DNA from: Duganella alba
GTDB lineage: Bacteria; Pseudomonadota; Gammaproteobacteria; Burkholderiales; Burkholderiaceae_D
Direction: 5' to 3'
Length of the DNA: 64,000 nt
NCBI RefSeq assembly: GCF_009674495.1
Contig: NZ_WKJN01000004.1
Location: 1 to 64,000, forward strand
Made by a program: the position numbers and the translations under genes. Shown one piece after another: positions 42,857 through 53,172 of the stretch. Position 1 is the first letter of the stretch. Each line of letters starts with the position of its first letter. The notes under the pieces were generated by a model. The model searched no databases and was not told where the DNA came from. It worked only from the letters and a program-made list of their open reading frames with translations.

Positions 42857-45800
42857 ATGAATAATATGACCGACCTGGGCGAGCAACTGGACGCAAAGGT
42901 GCTGCTCTCCACGCTGATGGCACTGAAAAAAGGAGACTTTTCAGTGCGCATGCCATCCGACTGGATCGGCATGGCCGGCAAGATCGCCGACACGCTCAAC
43001 GACATCATCGACACCAAGGCGCGCATGGTGCGCGAGGTGACGGAGGTCAGCCGCGTGGTGGGCCGCGAAGGCCGGCTGACGCAGCGCGCCGAAATGACCA
43101 ACACCACCGGCGGCTGGGCCACCATCATCAGCTCCGTCAACACGCTGATCGACGACCTGGTGCGGCCGACCTCCGAAATGGCGCGCGTGATCGGCGCCGT
43201 GGCGAAAGGCGATTTGTCGCAGACCATGTCGCTGGAAGTCGACGGCCATCCGCTGAAAGGCCAGTACCTGCGGGCGGCGATGACGGCCAACACCATGGTG
43301 GAACAGCTGTCGTCGTTCTCCTCCGAGGTGACGCGCGTGGCGCGGGAAGTGGGTACGGAAGGTAAGCTGGGCGGCCAGGCGCAGGTGAAAGGCGTGGCCG
43401 GCACCTGGAAGGACTTGACCGACTCGGTGAACTCGATGGCGGGTAACCTGACGTCGCAGGTGCGTAACATCGCCGAGGTGACCACGGCGGTGGCCAACGG
43501 CGACTTGTCCAAGAAAATCACGGTGGACGTGCGCGGCGAGATTCTGCAACTGAAGGACACCATCAACGTGATGGTGGACCAGCTGCGTTCCTTCGCTTCC
43601 GAGGTGACGCGCGTGGCGCGTGAGGTCGGTACGGAAGGCAAGCTGGGCGGCCAGGCTTACGTGCCGGGCGTCGGCGGCACCTGGAAGGACTTGACCGACA
43701 ACGTCAACTTCATGGCGTCCAACCTGACGGGCCAGGTGCGTAACATCGCGGCGGTGACGACGGCGGTGGCGAACGGCGACTTGTCCAAGAAGATCACGGT
43801 GGACGTCAAAGGCGAGATTCTCGAACTGAAAAACACCATCAACGTGATGGTGGACCAGCTATCCTCCTTCGCTTCCGAGGTGACGCGCGTGGCGCGTGAG
43901 GTCGGCACGGAAGGCAAGCTCGGCGGCCAGGCGCAGGTGAAAGGCGTGGCCGGCACCTGGAAGGACTTGACCGACTCGGTGAACTCCATGGCAGGCAACT
44001 TGACCGGCCAGGTGCGTAACATCGCCGACGTGACCACCGCCGTGGCCAATGGCGACTTGTCGAAGAAGATCACGGTGGACGTGAAAGGCGAGATTCTGGA
44101 ACTGAAAAACACCATCAACGTGATGGTGGACCAATTGAACTCCTTCGCTTCCGAGGTGACGCGCGTGGCGCGCGAGGTGGGCACGGAAGGTAAGCTGGGC
44201 GGCCAGGCCAACGTGCCCGGCGTGGCCGGCACCTGGAAGGACTTGACCGACGGCGTGAACTCGATGGCGGGTAACCTGACCGGCCAGGTGCGTAACATCG
44301 CCGACGTGACCACCGCCGTGGCCAACGGCGACCTGTCGAAGAAAATCACGGTGGACGTGAAAGGCGAGATTCTCGAACTGAAAAACACCATCAACGTGAT
44401 GGTGGACCAGTTGTCCTCCTTCGCTTCCGAAGTGACGCGCGTGGCGCGCGAAGTGGGTACGGAAGGTAAGCTGGGCGGCCAGGCTTATGTGCCGGGCGTC
44501 GGCGGCACCTGGAAGGACCTGACCGACAACGTCAACTTCATGGCGTCCAACCTGACGGGCCAGGTGCGTAACATCGCGGCGGTGACAACGGCGGTGGCGC
44601 GCGGCGACTTGTCCAAGAAGATCACGGTGGACGTCAAGGGCGAGATCCTGGAACTGAAGGACACCATCAACGTGATGGTGGACCAGTTGTCCTCCTTCGC
44701 ATCGGAAGTGACGCGCGTGGCGCGCGAGGTGGGTACGGAAGGCAAGCTGGGCGGCCAGGCCAATGTGTCCGGCGTGGCCGGCACCTGGAAGGACCTGACC
44801 GAGAACGTCAACCAGCTGGCGGCCAACCTGACCAACCAGGTGCGCGCGATCGCGGAGGTGGCGACCGCCGTGACGCGCGGCGACTTGTCGCGCTCCATCC
44901 AGGTGGAAGCGCGCGGCGAGGTGTCCTACCTGAAGGACAACATCAATGAGATGATCCGCAACCTGAAAGACACCACGCTGAAGAACGCGCAGCAGGATTG
45001 GCTGAAGACCAACCTGGCGCGCTTCACCCGCCTGCTGCAAGGCCAGCGCGACTTGCAGGCCGTGACCAAGCTGATTCTGTCGGAGCTGGCGCCGCTGGTG
45101 TCGGCGCACCACGGCGTGTTCTACATGATGGATTCCGGCGACACCGACGCCCGCCTGCGCATGATCGCCAGCTACGGCTACCGTTCCAGCCGCAAGCTGC
45201 CGACCTCCTTCCTGCCGGGCGAAGGCCTGGTCGGCCAGTGCGCGCTGGAGAAGGTGCGGATCTGGCTGACCGACGTGCCGCGCGATTACATCGTGGTGTC
45301 GTCCGGCCTGGGCGCGGCGCCGCCGACCAATATCGTGGTGCTGCCTATCCTGTTCGAGCAGCAGGTCAAGGCGGTGATTGAAATCGCCTCGCTGGACCGC
45401 TTCACCGAAACCCACCTGTCCTTCCTCGACCAGCTGATGGAATCCATCGGCGTGGTGCTCAACACCATTGAGGCGAACAGCCGTACCGAATCGCTGCTGA
45501 CGCAGTCGCAGTCGCTGGCGCAGGAACTGCAACAAACCAACCAGGAGCTGGCGGAAAAGGCGCGCCTGCTGTCCGAGCAGAACATCGAGGTGGAACGGAA
45601 AAACCGCGAGGTGGAACAGGCGAAACTGGCGCTGGAAGAAAAAGCCACCCAGCTGGCGCTGTCCTCCAAGTACAAATCCGAGTTCCTGGCGAATATGTCG
45701 CATGAGCTGCGCACGCCGCTGAACTCGCTGCTGATCCTGGCGCAGCAGCTGGGCGACAACCCGGACGGCAACCTGTCCGGCAAGCAGGTGGAATTCGCCA

Positions 45801-47752
45801 AGACCATCCACGGCTCCGGCTCCGACCTGCTGACGCTGATTAATGACATTTTGGACTTGTCGAAGATCGAATCCGGCACCGTCACGCTGGACGTGTCGGA
45901 GTACCGCTTCCAGAATCTGCGCAACTACGTCGACCGCACCTTCCGCCACATGGCCGAAGCCAAGCACCTCGGCTTCTCCGTGGAGCTGAAGGAAAGCCTG
46001 CCGACGGCGATGATGACCGACACCACGCGCCTGCAGCAGGTGCTGAAAAACCTGCTGTCCAACGCCTTCAAGTTCACCACCCACGGCCAGGTCTCGCTGT
46101 GTATCAGCCTGGTCAACAGCGGCTTCACCAGCGACCACCCGAACCTGCTGCACGCGGACGCGGTGCTGTCGTTCGCGGTGACCGACACCGGCGTCGGCAT
46201 CGCCTCGGACAAGCTGCAACTGATCTTCGAAGCGTTCCAGCAGGCCGACGGCTCCACCGCCCGCAAATACGGCGGCACGGGCCTGGGCCTGTCGATTTCG
46301 CGCGAACTGGCGCGTCTGCTGGGCGGCGAGATCCGCGTCGAATCGGTGGTCGGCAGCGGCTCGACCTTCACCCTGTTCCTGCCGTATAACCGCGCGGGCT
46401 TCATCAACTACGACATCACCCGCCAGCCGCAGGTGCGCCTGCCGGCGCCGACGCCGCAGGTGGTGTACACGCCGCCGGCGCAGAGTGAACTGGCGCTGGC
46501 GGACCACAGCATCATCAGCGAGCTGGATGCGGACCTGGACGAATATAGCGGCAGCGACGACCGCGGCCTGGTGGCGCCGGGCGATCCGTCGGTGCTGATC
46601 ATCGAGGACGACGAGCGCTTCTCGCAGATCGTGCTGGGCTTCGCGCGCGAGAAGAACTTCAAGGGCATCGTCACCATGCAGGGCGATTCGGCACTGAGCC
46701 TGGCGCGCGACTACCTGCCGTCGGCGATCCTGCTGGACCTGGACCTGCCTGATATCGACGGTTTCACGGTGCTGGACCGCCTGAAACGCGACCCGAGCAC
46801 GCGCCACATTCCGGTGCACGTGATGTCCAGCCTGCGCGAACGCGAACGCGCGCTACGCCTGGGCGCCATCTCCTACCTCAATAAGCCGGTCAGCAAGGAG
46901 GCCTTGCAGGAAGAGTTCAGCCGCATCCAGAAATTCCTGTTGGGCGGCAAACGCAGCCTGCTGGTGGTGGATGACGAGCCGGCGCAGCGCGAGTCCATCA
47001 TCTCGCTGATCGGCGATTCGGACATCCACATCATGGCGGTGGAAACCGGCCAGGCCGCGCTCGATGCGCTGCGCGAGCAGCATTTCGACTGCATGGTGCT
47101 GGACCTGACGCTGCCGGACATCAGCGGCTTCGACCTGCTGGACATCATCGGCAAGAACGAGGCGCTGCGCGACCTGCCGATCGTGATCAACACCGCCAAG
47201 GACTTGAATCGCAAGGAAGTGGCCAAGCTCAAACGCTACGCCAAGACCATCGTCATCAAGGATGCGCGCTCGCCCGAGCGGCTGCTGGACGAGACGGCGC
47301 TGTTCCTGCACCGCTCCCAGGCCAGCCTGCCGGAAGCGCAGCGCAAGATGCTGGAAGAGATCCACGCGGCCGAAGGCGGCCTGGCGGGACGCAAGGTGCT
47401 GATCGTCGATGATGACCTGCGCAACATCTTCGCGCTGTCGTCGCTGCTGGAGCGGCAACAGATGCAGGTGTCGTTCGCCGAGAATGGGCGCGACGGCATC
47501 GAGGTGCTGGAACGCGATCCGACCATCGAGATCGTCCTGATGGACATCATGATGCCGGAGATGGACGGCTACGACACCATGCGCGCCATCCGCCGCATCC
47601 CGAAATTCAAGTCGCTGCCGATCATCACGCTGACGGCGAAGGCGATGAAGGGCGACCGCGATAAATGTATCGCCGCCGGCGCCTCGGACTACATCACCAA
47701 GCCGGTGGACGTGGCCCAGCTGCTGTCGCTGATGCGCGTGTGGCTGCACTGA
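42857..47752 (+). CDS. Soluble poly-HAMP hybrid histidine kinase with GAF and three receiver domains
   Basis: A protein of 1631 residues with no membrane segment. A diverged HAMP pair (about 10-150) is followed by six 92-residue HAMP-pair repeats (about 157-708), each with [27 protein letters not shown] and VATAVA/[11 protein letters not shown] blocks. Next come a GAF domain (about 725-880), a coiled coil, HisKA (SHELRTP, His949), HATPase ([18 protein letters not shown]) and three receivers (Asp1294, Asp1416, Asp1563). This layout resembles fungal group III (Nik1/Os-1) kinases, where poly-HAMP acts as the sensor. The gene is locked between a REC-GGDEF gene (3-base gap) and a CheR-like gene (TGATG overlap). 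Confidence 0.95.
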   Translation: MNNMTDLGEQLDAKVLLSTLMALKKGDFSVRMPSDWIGMAGKIADTLNDIIDTKARMVREVTEVSRVVGREGRLTQRAEMTNTTGGWATIISSVNTLIDDLVRPTSEMARVIGAVAKGDLSQTMSLEVDGHPLKGQYLRAAMTANTMVEQLSSFSSEVTRVAREVGTEGKLGGQAQVKGVAGTWKDLTDSVNSMAGNLTSQVRNIAEVTTAVANGDLSKKITVDVRGEILQLKDTINVMVDQLRSFASEVTRVAREVGTEGKLGGQAYVPGVGGTWKDLTDNVNFMASNLTGQVRNIAAVTTAVANGDLSKKITVDVKGEILELKNTINVMVDQLSSFASEVTRVAREVGTEGKLGGQAQVKGVAGTWKDLTDSVNSMAGNLTGQVRNIADVTTAVANGDLSKKITVDVKGEILELKNTINVMVDQLNSFASEVTRVAREVGTEGKLGGQANVPGVAGTWKDLTDGVNSMAGNLTGQVRNIADVTTAVANGDLSKKITVDVKGEILELKNTINVMVDQLSSFASEVTRVAREVGTEGKLGGQAYVPGVGGTWKDLTDNVNFMASNLTGQVRNIAAVTTAVARGDLSKKITVDVKGEILELKDTINVMVDQLSSFASEVTRVAREVGTEGKLGGQANVSGVAGTWKDLTENVNQLAANLTNQVRAIAEVATAVTRGDLSRSIQVEARGEVSYLKDNINEMIRNLKDTTLKNAQQDWLKTNLARFTRLLQGQRDLQAVTKLILSELAPLVSAHHGVFYMMDSGDTDARLRMIASYGYRSSRKLPTSFLPGEGLVGQCALEKVRIWLTDVPRDYIVVSSGLGAAPPTNIVVLPILFEQQVKAVIEIASLDRFTETHLSFLDQLMESIGVVLNTIEANSRTESLLTQSQSLAQELQQTNQELAEKARLLSEQNIEVERKNREVEQAKLALEEKATQLALSSKYKSEFLANMSHELRTPLNSLLILAQQLGDNPDGNLSGKQVEFAKTIHGSGSDLLTLINDILDLSKIESGTVTLDVSEYRFQNLRNYVDRTFRHMAEAKHLGFSVELKESLPTAMMTDTTRLQQVLKNLLSNAFKFTTHGQVSLCISLVNSGFTSDHPNLLHADAVLSFAVTDTGVGIASDKLQLIFEAFQQADGSTARKYGGTGLGLSISRELARLLGGEIRVESVVGSGSTFTLFLPYNRAGFINYDITRQPQVRLPAPTPQVVYTPPAQSELALADHSIISELDADLDEYSGSDDRGLVAPGDPSVLIIEDDERFSQIVLGFAREKNFKGIVTMQGDSALSLARDYLPSAILLDLDLPDIDGFTVLDRLKRDPSTRHIPVHVMSSLRERERALRLGAISYLNKPVSKEALQEEFSRIQKFLLGGKRSLLVVDDEPAQRESIISLIGDSDIHIMAVETGQAALDALREQHFDCMVLDLTLPDISGFDLLDIIGKNEALRDLPIVINTAKDLNRKEVAKLKRYAKTIVIKDARSPERLLDETALFLHRSQASLPEAQRKMLEEIHAAEGGLAGRKVLIVDDDLRNIFALSSLLERQQMQVSFAENGRDGIEVLERDPTIEIVLMDIMMPEMDGYDTMRAIRRIPKFKSLPIITLTAKAMKGDRDKCIAAGASDYITKPVDVAQLLSLMRVWLH
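43325..44980 (+). repeat. Six tandem 276-bp repeats encoding HAMP pairs
   Basis: The sequence GA(G/A)GTGACGCGCGTGGCGCG recurs at 43325, 43601, 43877, 44153, 44429 and 44705, exactly 276 bases apart. Most bases between copies are identical, including AAGGACTTGACCGAC and TCCAAGAA(A/G)ATCACGGTGGA blocks. The last unit diverges in its second half. The exact period keeps the frame (92 codons), so gain or loss of units would leave the kinase in frame. Confidence 0.97.
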
Positions 47753-48717
47753 TGTCTTCCCTCATCGCCACCATCAAAGCGGCGCTGCGCGGCGTCGAGG
47801 ACGAGCCGCCCGCCGTGACGCCCATGCCGACCGCGCCGCCGACAACCGGCGTGCCGGTGCTGGTCACGTCCGGCGGCACGGGACGGCGCCATTCGCCGTC
47901 CAGCGTCGAGGAGCTGGAACTGGAACTGCTGCTGGAAGCGCTGTTCCAGTGCCACGGCTACGATTTCCGCGGCTACGAACGCGCGGTGGTCAGCCGCAAG
48001 GTGCAGGCCCTGCGCTCGCGGCTTGGCCTGCATACCATCTCCGCGCTGCAATCGCGCATCCTGCACGACCAGCCCAGCTACAACGAGCTGCTGCGCGCCC
48101 TGTATGTGGAACCGGCGCTGATGTTCGACAACGCGCTGGAAATCTCGATGCTGCGCCTGTCGCTGGGCGTATGCCTGCACGGCGCCGCGCTGCCGCGCGT
48201 GTGGCTGGCCGATTGCGCCGGCGCCCAGCAGGCCTGGACCCTGGCCATTCTGCTGGATCAGGAACAGCTGGCCTCGCGCACCGAGGTCTACGCCACGGTC
48301 GCCAGCGACACCATGCTGGACGAAGCGCGGCACGCCAGCCTGCCCATGGCCAACCTCGGTGAGCTGCAAGCCAACTACGTGCGCAGCGGCGGCGTCGGCA
48401 AGCTGATTGATTATTTCGATGTGCATGAAGACGGCACGCACGCGGTGCTGAAGCCGCACCTGGCCAGCCGCATCACCTGGGCCCAGTACAACCTGGTCAC
48501 CGATGCGTCGTTCAACGAGTTTCAGATGATACTCGGTCACCGCGCCCTGCCCGACTTCGGTCCGCAGCTGCGCCGGCGCGTGCTGCAACTGTTCGACGAC
48601 AGCCTGGCGCCGTTCGGCATGCTCGCGCTGGACCGGCCACTGGACGACCACGACGCCCTGTCGCGCCATTACAAGCCGCTGCTGGCGCACCAGTCGTGGT
48701 ACAAGCGCGTGGCCTGA
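47752..48717 (+). CDS. CheR-like methyltransferase homologue with degenerate SAM site
   Basis: A protein of 321 residues. The middle and C-terminal parts align by eye with CheR: FRGYERAVVSRKVQALRSRLGL is the CheR N-terminal helix region, and PQLRRRVLQLFDDSLAPFGMLALDRPL is its C-terminal end. The SAM-binding SAACSTGEE block reads LADCAGAQQAW, and the CRNVLIYF block reads GHRALPDF. Catalysis is therefore doubtful. The ATG overlaps the kinase stop, so the product is probably made with it and may serve as a binding or scaffold protein. No CheB gene is nearby. Confidence 0.72.
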   Translation: MSSLIATIKAALRGVEDEPPAVTPMPTAPPTTGVPVLVTSGGTGRRHSPSSVEELELELLLEALFQCHGYDFRGYERAVVSRKVQALRSRLGLHTISALQSRILHDQPSYNELLRALYVEPALMFDNALEISMLRLSLGVCLHGAALPRVWLADCAGAQQAWTLAILLDQEQLASRTEVYATVASDTMLDEARHASLPMANLGELQANYVRSGGVGKLIDYFDVHEDGTHAVLKPHLASRITWAQYNLVTDASFNEFQMILGHRALPDFGPQLRRRVLQLFDDSLAPFGMLALDRPLDDHDALSRHYKPLLAHQSWYKRVA

Positions 48718-48724
48718 CACCCAC

Positions 48725-48750
48725 GTCGTTCCCGCGCAGGCGGGAATGAC
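48725..48750. repeat. Stem-loop intergenic repeat
   Basis: GTCGTTCCCGC (48725-48735) pairs with GCGGGAATGAC (48740-48750) around GCAG, with one G-T pair. It fills the 35-base gap between the converging CheR-like and glutathione transferase genes. Sequences of the form GTCATTCCCGCGNAGGCGGGAAT are dispersed repeats in many proteobacteria, so this is probably one copy, possibly also a transcription stop. Confidence 0.75.
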
Positions 48751-48752
48751 GG

Positions 48753-49379
48753 TCAATAGCTGGTTGAAGCGCTGGGCCGTTCGGCGATACGGTCGCGCCA
48801 CGCCTGCAGGTGGGTGAAACCCTCCTGCCCCGGCCGGAAGCGCATCAGACCGCGCCCGAACTCCAGCGCACAGAACGCCGTGATATCGGCAATGGTGAAG
48901 CGCTGCCCCGCCACGAACGGCTGCGCAGACAAGGTCTGATCGAGCCAGCGCGCCGTCTCGCGCATCTTCTCGCCCTGCGCCGCGCCGTATTCCGGAAACT
49001 GCGGCTGCTCCAGCGCCGCCAGTCCCGGATGCGTATGCCGCACGCAGTTGGCGATGCCGTAGAACAGGTGCAGCTCCACGCGCCGGTCGGTCATCTCGAT
49101 GAAAGCCCGTTCGTCGAAGCCGTCGCCCATCAGGTTCGGCTCCGGCGCGTAGCCCTCCAGCCACGAACAGATGGCGCGCGTTTCGCACAGCACGCGGCCA
49201 TCGTCCAGCTCCAGCGCCGGCACGCGGCCGAAAGGATTGAGCGCTAGGTACTCGGCACTGCGATGCTGCGCCGCGCCGATATCGATCTGCACCTGTTCGA
49301 TATCCGTCAGTCCTTTTTCGGCGATGAACATGGCGACCCGGCGCGGATTCGGTGCGCGCGATGAGGTATAGAATTTCAT
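48753..49379 (-). CDS. Glutathione S-transferase family protein
   Basis: A protein of 208 residues with a thioredoxin-fold N-terminal domain ([42 protein letters not shown] with the cis-Pro and the ETRAI glutathione contact) and a helical C-terminal domain ([19 protein letters not shown] with the N-capping Asp). Substrate is unknown. It starts within the stop codon of the YfcG-like gene (ATGA overlap), so the two transferases form an operon. Confidence 0.9.
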   Translation of the reverse strand: MKFYTSSRAPNPRRVAMFIAEKGLTDIEQVQIDIGAAQHRSAEYLALNPFGRVPALELDDGRVLCETRAICSWLEGYAPEPNLMGDGFDERAFIEMTDRRVELHLFYGIANCVRHTHPGLAALEQPQFPEYGAAQGEKMRETARWLDQTLSAQPFVAGQRFTIADITAFCALEFGRGLMRFRPGQEGFTHLQAWRDRIAERPSASTSY

Positions 49380-50044
49380 CGCGACTGCCCCGTTTCCAGC
49401 ATGGTGCGGACCGTGGTGGGATCGGTGCGCTCCGCGCGCGGCGGCAGCATGATCCCGCGCTGCACCGCGGGCCGCGCCGCGATCGCGGCGATCCAGCGCT
49501 GCAAATGCGGCAGATCGTCCACCGTCACGCCGGACCAGTCGTGCGTGCGCACCCAGGCCCAGTTGGCGATGTCGGCGATCGAATAATCGCCGGCCAGGTA
49601 TTCGTGGTCGGCCAGGTGCGCATCGAGCACGCGGAACAGGCGCTTGCTTTCGCCCTGGTAGCGGTCGATGGCCGGCTGGATCTTTTCCGGGAAGTAGCGG
49701 TGGAACACATTGGCCTGCCCCATCATCGGGCCGACGCCGCCCATCTGGAACATCAGCCATTGCATCACGCGCGAACGGCCCTTGAAGTCGGTTGGCATCA
49801 ATTCACCGGTTTTCTCGGCCAGATAGACGAGGATGGCGCCGGACTCGAACACGGGGAAATTATCCTCCGAGCGGTCGACGATCGCCGGAATGCGGCCGTT
49901 CGGGTTGATCGCCAGGAACCAGGGCAGTTTCTGCTCGCCAGCCGCCAGATCCAGGGCGTGCAGCGTATAGACCAGTTCCAGCTCCTCCAGCGCGATGGAG
50001 ACCTTGTGGCCGTTGGGCGTGGCGGCGGTGTACAAATCGATCAT
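49376..50044 (-). CDS. yfcG: YfcG-like glutathione transferase/disulfide-bond oxidoreductase
   Basis: A protein of 222 residues closely matching E. coli YfcG by eye: [69 protein letters not shown] and [12 protein letters not shown]. Nu-class enzymes of this type reduce disulfides with two bound glutathiones and lack the usual Tyr/Ser/Cys catalytic residue. ATG 50044 starts the fold; the longer frame to 50287 runs into the promoter region of the divergent peptidase gene. Confidence 0.92.
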   Translation of the reverse strand: MIDLYTAATPNGHKVSIALEELELVYTLHALDLAAGEQKLPWFLAINPNGRIPAIVDRSEDNFPVFESGAILVYLAEKTGELMPTDFKGRSRVMQWLMFQMGGVGPMMGQANVFHRYFPEKIQPAIDRYQGESKRLFRVLDAHLADHEYLAGDYSIADIANWAWVRTHDWSGVTVDDLPHLQRWIAAIAARPAVQRGIMLPPRAERTDPTTVRTMLETGQSR

Positions 50045-50079
50045 GTGTCTGTCCTCAAAAATGAGCGTAGCAGGATCAT

Positions 50080-50123
50080 AATCCCATTTGGGATTTGACA
50101 GCGCATCCGGTTCGCCGTAGATT
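50080..50123 (+). promoter_or_regulatory. Promoter of the M1 aminopeptidase gene with a palindromic operator
   Basis: TTGACA (50095-50100) and TAGATT (50118-50123) are 17 bases apart, a good sigma-70 pair that is 40 bases before the ATG. A perfect seven-base inverted repeat, AATCCCA-TT-TGGGATT (50080-50095), touches the -35 box. Such a site could be bound by an activator or repressor and, being in a divergent gap, could act on the yfcG operon too. Confidence 0.55.
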
Positions 50124-50162
50124 GCTCGCTTGCCCACAAGGCCCACATAACAAAGGAAAAGC

Positions 50163-52820
50163 ATGCAACGCAGTTTGATTTCGCTCGCCGTGATGGCGCT
50201 GTTGGGTTTCTCCGCCGGCTCCCCTACCCTGGTTGCCGCCGCTCCTGCCGCCAAATCGGCGCAGGCCACCACCCAGCTTCCCCGCACCGCCGTGCCGACG
50301 CACTACGCCGTGTCGCTGACGCCGGATGCAGCCAACAGCAGTTTCAGCGCCAGCGTCACGATCGCGCTCGAGATCAAACAAGCCACCAGCAGCCTGACCC
50401 TGAACGCCGCCGACCTGAAGTTCAGCGCCGCCGCCATCAGCGCCGGCCCAGGAAAAGCCACGCAGGCCGCCAGCAAAATCGAGGTGGATGCGGACAAACA
50501 GACCGCCACCTTCCAGTTCGCCGAACAGCTCAAACCGGGCAGCTACCAGCTCAAGCTGGACTACACCGGCGTGATCGGCACCCAGGCTTCCGGCCTGTTC
50601 TCGCTCGATTATGACAACGGCGGCGCCAAAAAGCGCGCGCTGTACACCCAGTTCGAAAACTCCGACGCGCGCCGCATGATCCCGTCGTGGGACGAGCCGT
50701 TCTACAAGGCCACCTTCGCGCTGGAAGCCACCATCCCGGCCGGCCAGATGGCCGTGTCCAACATGCCGGTCGCCTCGACCACCAAGCTGGCCGACGGCCG
50801 CGAACTGGTGCGCTTCGCCACCTCGCCGAAGATGTCGACCTACCTGCTGTTCTTCGGCCTGGGCGAGTTTGAACGCGCCACCGCCGTGCAGGACGGCGTG
50901 GAACTGGGCGTGGTCACGCAAAAAGGCGCATTGGGCCAGGCGCAGTTCGCACTGGATTCGTCGCGCGACGTGCTGAAGGAATACAACGACTACTTCGGCG
51001 TCAAATACCCGCTGCCCAAGCTGGACAACATCGCCGCGCCTGGCCAGAGCCAGTTCTTCAGCGCGATGGAAAACTGGGGCGCCATCTTCACCTTCGAATA
51101 CTCGATCCTGCTCGACCCACGCGTCGCCACGCAATCGAACAAGGAAATCTCGTTCCTGGTGGCTGCGCACGAAATGGCGCACCAGTGGTTCGGCGACCTG
51201 GTCACCATGGCCTGGTGGGACGACCTGTGGCTCAACGAAGGCTTCGCCTCGTGGATGGAATCGCGCACCACCACCCGTCTACACCCCGAGTGGAAATGGG
51301 AACTGCGCGCCGTCGGCACCCGCGAAGGCGCCATGGAGCGCGACGCGCTGGCCACCACCCACCCTATCGTGCAGCGCATCGCCACCGTGGAACAAGCCAG
51401 CCAGGCGTTCGACAGCATCACCTACAGCAAGGGCGAGTCCGTGATCCGCATGCTGGAAAGCTATGTGGGCGAAGACGCCTGGCGCGCCGGCGTACGCAGC
51501 TACATCGCCAAGCACGCCTATGGCAACACGGTGTCGGACGATCTGTGGCGCGAAGTCGAAAAGGCCGCGCACAAGCCGGTGACCGCGATTGCGCACGACT
51601 TCACGCTGCAACCTGGCGTGCCGCTGATCCGCGTGTCGGACGCGGTCTGCAAGAACGGCAAGACCACCATCCAGCTGACGCAAGGTGAATTCAGCAAGGA
51701 CCAGGAAAACAAGAAGCCGTTGAGCTGGCGCGTGCCGGTCATCGCGCAGACCGTCGGCGGCGCCACGGTGCGCGCCGTGGTCAGCGGCGGCAAGGCCAGC
51801 ATGACGCTGCCGGGCTGCGGCGCGGTGCTGGTCAACGCCGGCCAGAGCGGCTACTACCGCACGCTGTACACGCCGAAGTCCTTCGCCGCGCTGGCCGGCA
51901 GCTTCGCCACCATGCCGACCATCGACCAACTGGGCCTGCTGTCGGACAGCTGGTCGCTGGGCATGGCCGGCCTGATGCCGGCGTCGAGCTTCATGGACCT
52001 GGCCAACAATGCGCCGGTGGACGCCGCGCCGCAGGTCTGGCAGAAGATCGCCGGCGTGCTGGCCGGCCTGCACGACAGCTACGAAGGCAAACCGGAACAA
52101 CGCGCGGCGCTGGACCGCTTCACGCGCGCCCGCCTGGCGCCGGTGTTCGCCCGCGTCGGCTGGACCGCCGGCAAGGATGAGGCCGCGCCGGTCGCCAACC
52201 TGCGCGAGACGCTGATCCGCGCCCTGGGCGAAGTGGGCGACGAGGCGGTCATCGCCGAGGCGCGCCGCCGCTACGCCGCCTCGGCCACCGACAAGACCGC
52301 CATGCCGGCCGCGCTGCGCCGTCCCATCCTGGGCGTGATCGCATCGAACGCCGACGTCGCCACCTGGGAACAGCTGCACGCCGCCGCCAAGGCCGAGCAA
52401 TCGAGCATGATCAAGAGCGAGCTGTATGGCCTGCTGGGCGCGGCCGAAGACAAGGCGCTGGCGCAACGCGCGCTGGACCTGGCGCTGACCGATGAACCGG
52501 GCGTGACCACCGCGCCGGCGCTGATCGGCCGCGTGTCCGGCAGCCATCCGGACCTGGCGTTCGACTTCGCCGTCGCCAACCACGAGAAGGTCGACAAGAT
52601 CGTCGACATCGCCTCGCGCAGCCGCTACTTCCCGGGCCTGGGCGGCCGTTCGGCCGATCCGGCGATGATCGGCAAGCTGCAAGCCTACGCCAGGCAGTAC
52701 CTGCCGGCCGACGCGCAAGGCGACACCAAGACCGCGATCGCCTCGATCGAGTATCGCATCAAGGTGCGCAGCAAGCGTTTGCCGGAGATTGACGCCTGGC
52801 TCAAGCAGCACGCGGGCTAA
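50163..52820 (+). CDS. Secreted M1-family zinc aminopeptidase
   Basis: A protein of 885 residues with a signal peptide (cut near VAAAPAA). The M1 active site is intact: [10 protein letters not shown] (His336, Glu337, His340) with the third ligand Glu359 in WLNEGFASW. The exopeptidase motif reads SAMEN in place of GAMEN. Domain order follows the tricorn/ERAP type, with an ERAP1-like helical C-terminal domain. It removes N-terminal amino acids from peptides in the periplasm or outside. AAAGGAAA precedes the start. Confidence 0.93.
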   Translation: MQRSLISLAVMALLGFSAGSPTLVAAAPAAKSAQATTQLPRTAVPTHYAVSLTPDAANSSFSASVTIALEIKQATSSLTLNAADLKFSAAAISAGPGKATQAASKIEVDADKQTATFQFAEQLKPGSYQLKLDYTGVIGTQASGLFSLDYDNGGAKKRALYTQFENSDARRMIPSWDEPFYKATFALEATIPAGQMAVSNMPVASTTKLADGRELVRFATSPKMSTYLLFFGLGEFERATAVQDGVELGVVTQKGALGQAQFALDSSRDVLKEYNDYFGVKYPLPKLDNIAAPGQSQFFSAMENWGAIFTFEYSILLDPRVATQSNKEISFLVAAHEMAHQWFGDLVTMAWWDDLWLNEGFASWMESRTTTRLHPEWKWELRAVGTREGAMERDALATTHPIVQRIATVEQASQAFDSITYSKGESVIRMLESYVGEDAWRAGVRSYIAKHAYGNTVSDDLWREVEKAAHKPVTAIAHDFTLQPGVPLIRVSDAVCKNGKTTIQLTQGEFSKDQENKKPLSWRVPVIAQTVGGATVRAVVSGGKASMTLPGCGAVLVNAGQSGYYRTLYTPKSFAALAGSFATMPTIDQLGLLSDSWSLGMAGLMPASSFMDLANNAPVDAAPQVWQKIAGVLAGLHDSYEGKPEQRAALDRFTRARLAPVFARVGWTAGKDEAAPVANLRETLIRALGEVGDEAVIAEARRRYAASATDKTAMPAALRRPILGVIASNADVATWEQLHAAAKAEQSSMIKSELYGLLGAAEDKALAQRALDLALTDEPGVTTAPALIGRVSGSHPDLAFDFAVANHEKVDKIVDIASRSRYFPGLGGRSADPAMIGKLQAYARQYLPADAQGDTKTAIASIEYRIKVRSKRLPEIDAWLKQHAG

Positions 52821-52821
52821 G

Positions 52822-52859
52822 CAAAAAAAAACCAGCGCCATCGCGAGATGGTGCTGGTT
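52822..52859 (-). terminator. Second intrinsic terminator of a minus-strand transcript
   Basis: AACCAGCGCCATC (52830-52842) pairs with GATGGTGCTGGTT (52847-52859) around GCGA, with one G-T pair. On the minus strand the stem is followed by eight or more T. The plus strand has no T run after the stem, so it serves minus-strand transcription (or only weakly the peptidase gene). Confidence 0.75.
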
Positions 52860-52860
52860 A

Positions 52861-53040
52861 CAAAAACGCTCGAAAGCGTGGGGATGTCCGGGTGTCCGCC
52901 GACTATGGTGTCGTCTGGACGGTATTTGTGCCGGGCTTGAACGGTCCGGCAACCGGGCGCTGGGCTTAACCTCGCGCTATGGGTGCTACTTTGCCACCGA
53001 TCGCACAGCGCAGGCTTAGAACTTCATTAAGGTGGGTGGT
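52861..53040 (-). ncRNA. Candidate non-coding RNA, identity unknown
   Basis: The gap 52821-53172 has no protein gene on either strand, yet ends in two minus-strand terminators. The DNA between can fold: on the minus strand GCGCTGTGC pairs with GCAC-CCAT-AGCGC (53011-52974), and CCGG-TTG-CCGG and GTCC/GGAC hairpins follow. GTTCTAAGCC, GTTAAGCCC and GTTCAAGCCC occur as three similar short copies (from 53022, 52970 and 52942), which could be repeated contact sites. I could not match it to 6S, tmRNA, RNase P or SRP RNA. The 5' end is a guess; 53041-53172 contains a further small hairpin (53041-53062) and nothing else I can name. Confidence 0.4.
52862..52879 (-). terminator. First intrinsic terminator of a minus-strand transcript
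   Basis: Read on the minus strand, ACGCT-TTCG-AGCGT is followed by a short T run. The plus strand has the A run instead. It lies directly before the second terminator at 52822-52859. Two terminators in the same direction with no minus-strand gene above them point to an RNA gene. Confidence 0.6.
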
Positions 53041-53172
53041 GCCGGTGTTTGAGGCCACCGGCCAGCCTGCTGAGCCATGCTTTGCGGGCATCCGCGCCAT
53101 CTTGGGCCCGGAGTCGACTGGAGCACGCTGTCACCAGCGGGAGCGATAATAATTGGACAATATGACGGCCAA

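Noticed and set aside
43859..46819. A 986-residue repetitive frame antisense to the poly-HAMP kinase
   Set aside because: The repeats come from the HAMP DNA repeats on the plus strand; composition is His/Gln/Val-rich and lacks domains.
52930..53005. Resemblance of the plus strand to a SAM-I riboswitch (CCGGCAACC and GGTGCTA blocks)
   Set aside because: The closing P1 stem, the kink-turn and the downstream expression platform could not be found, the next gene is not a methionine or SAM gene, and both terminators lie on the other strand.
52861..53040. The candidate RNA as 6S RNA
   Set aside because: The 5' and 3' halves do not pair into the long rod with a central bubble that defines 6S.
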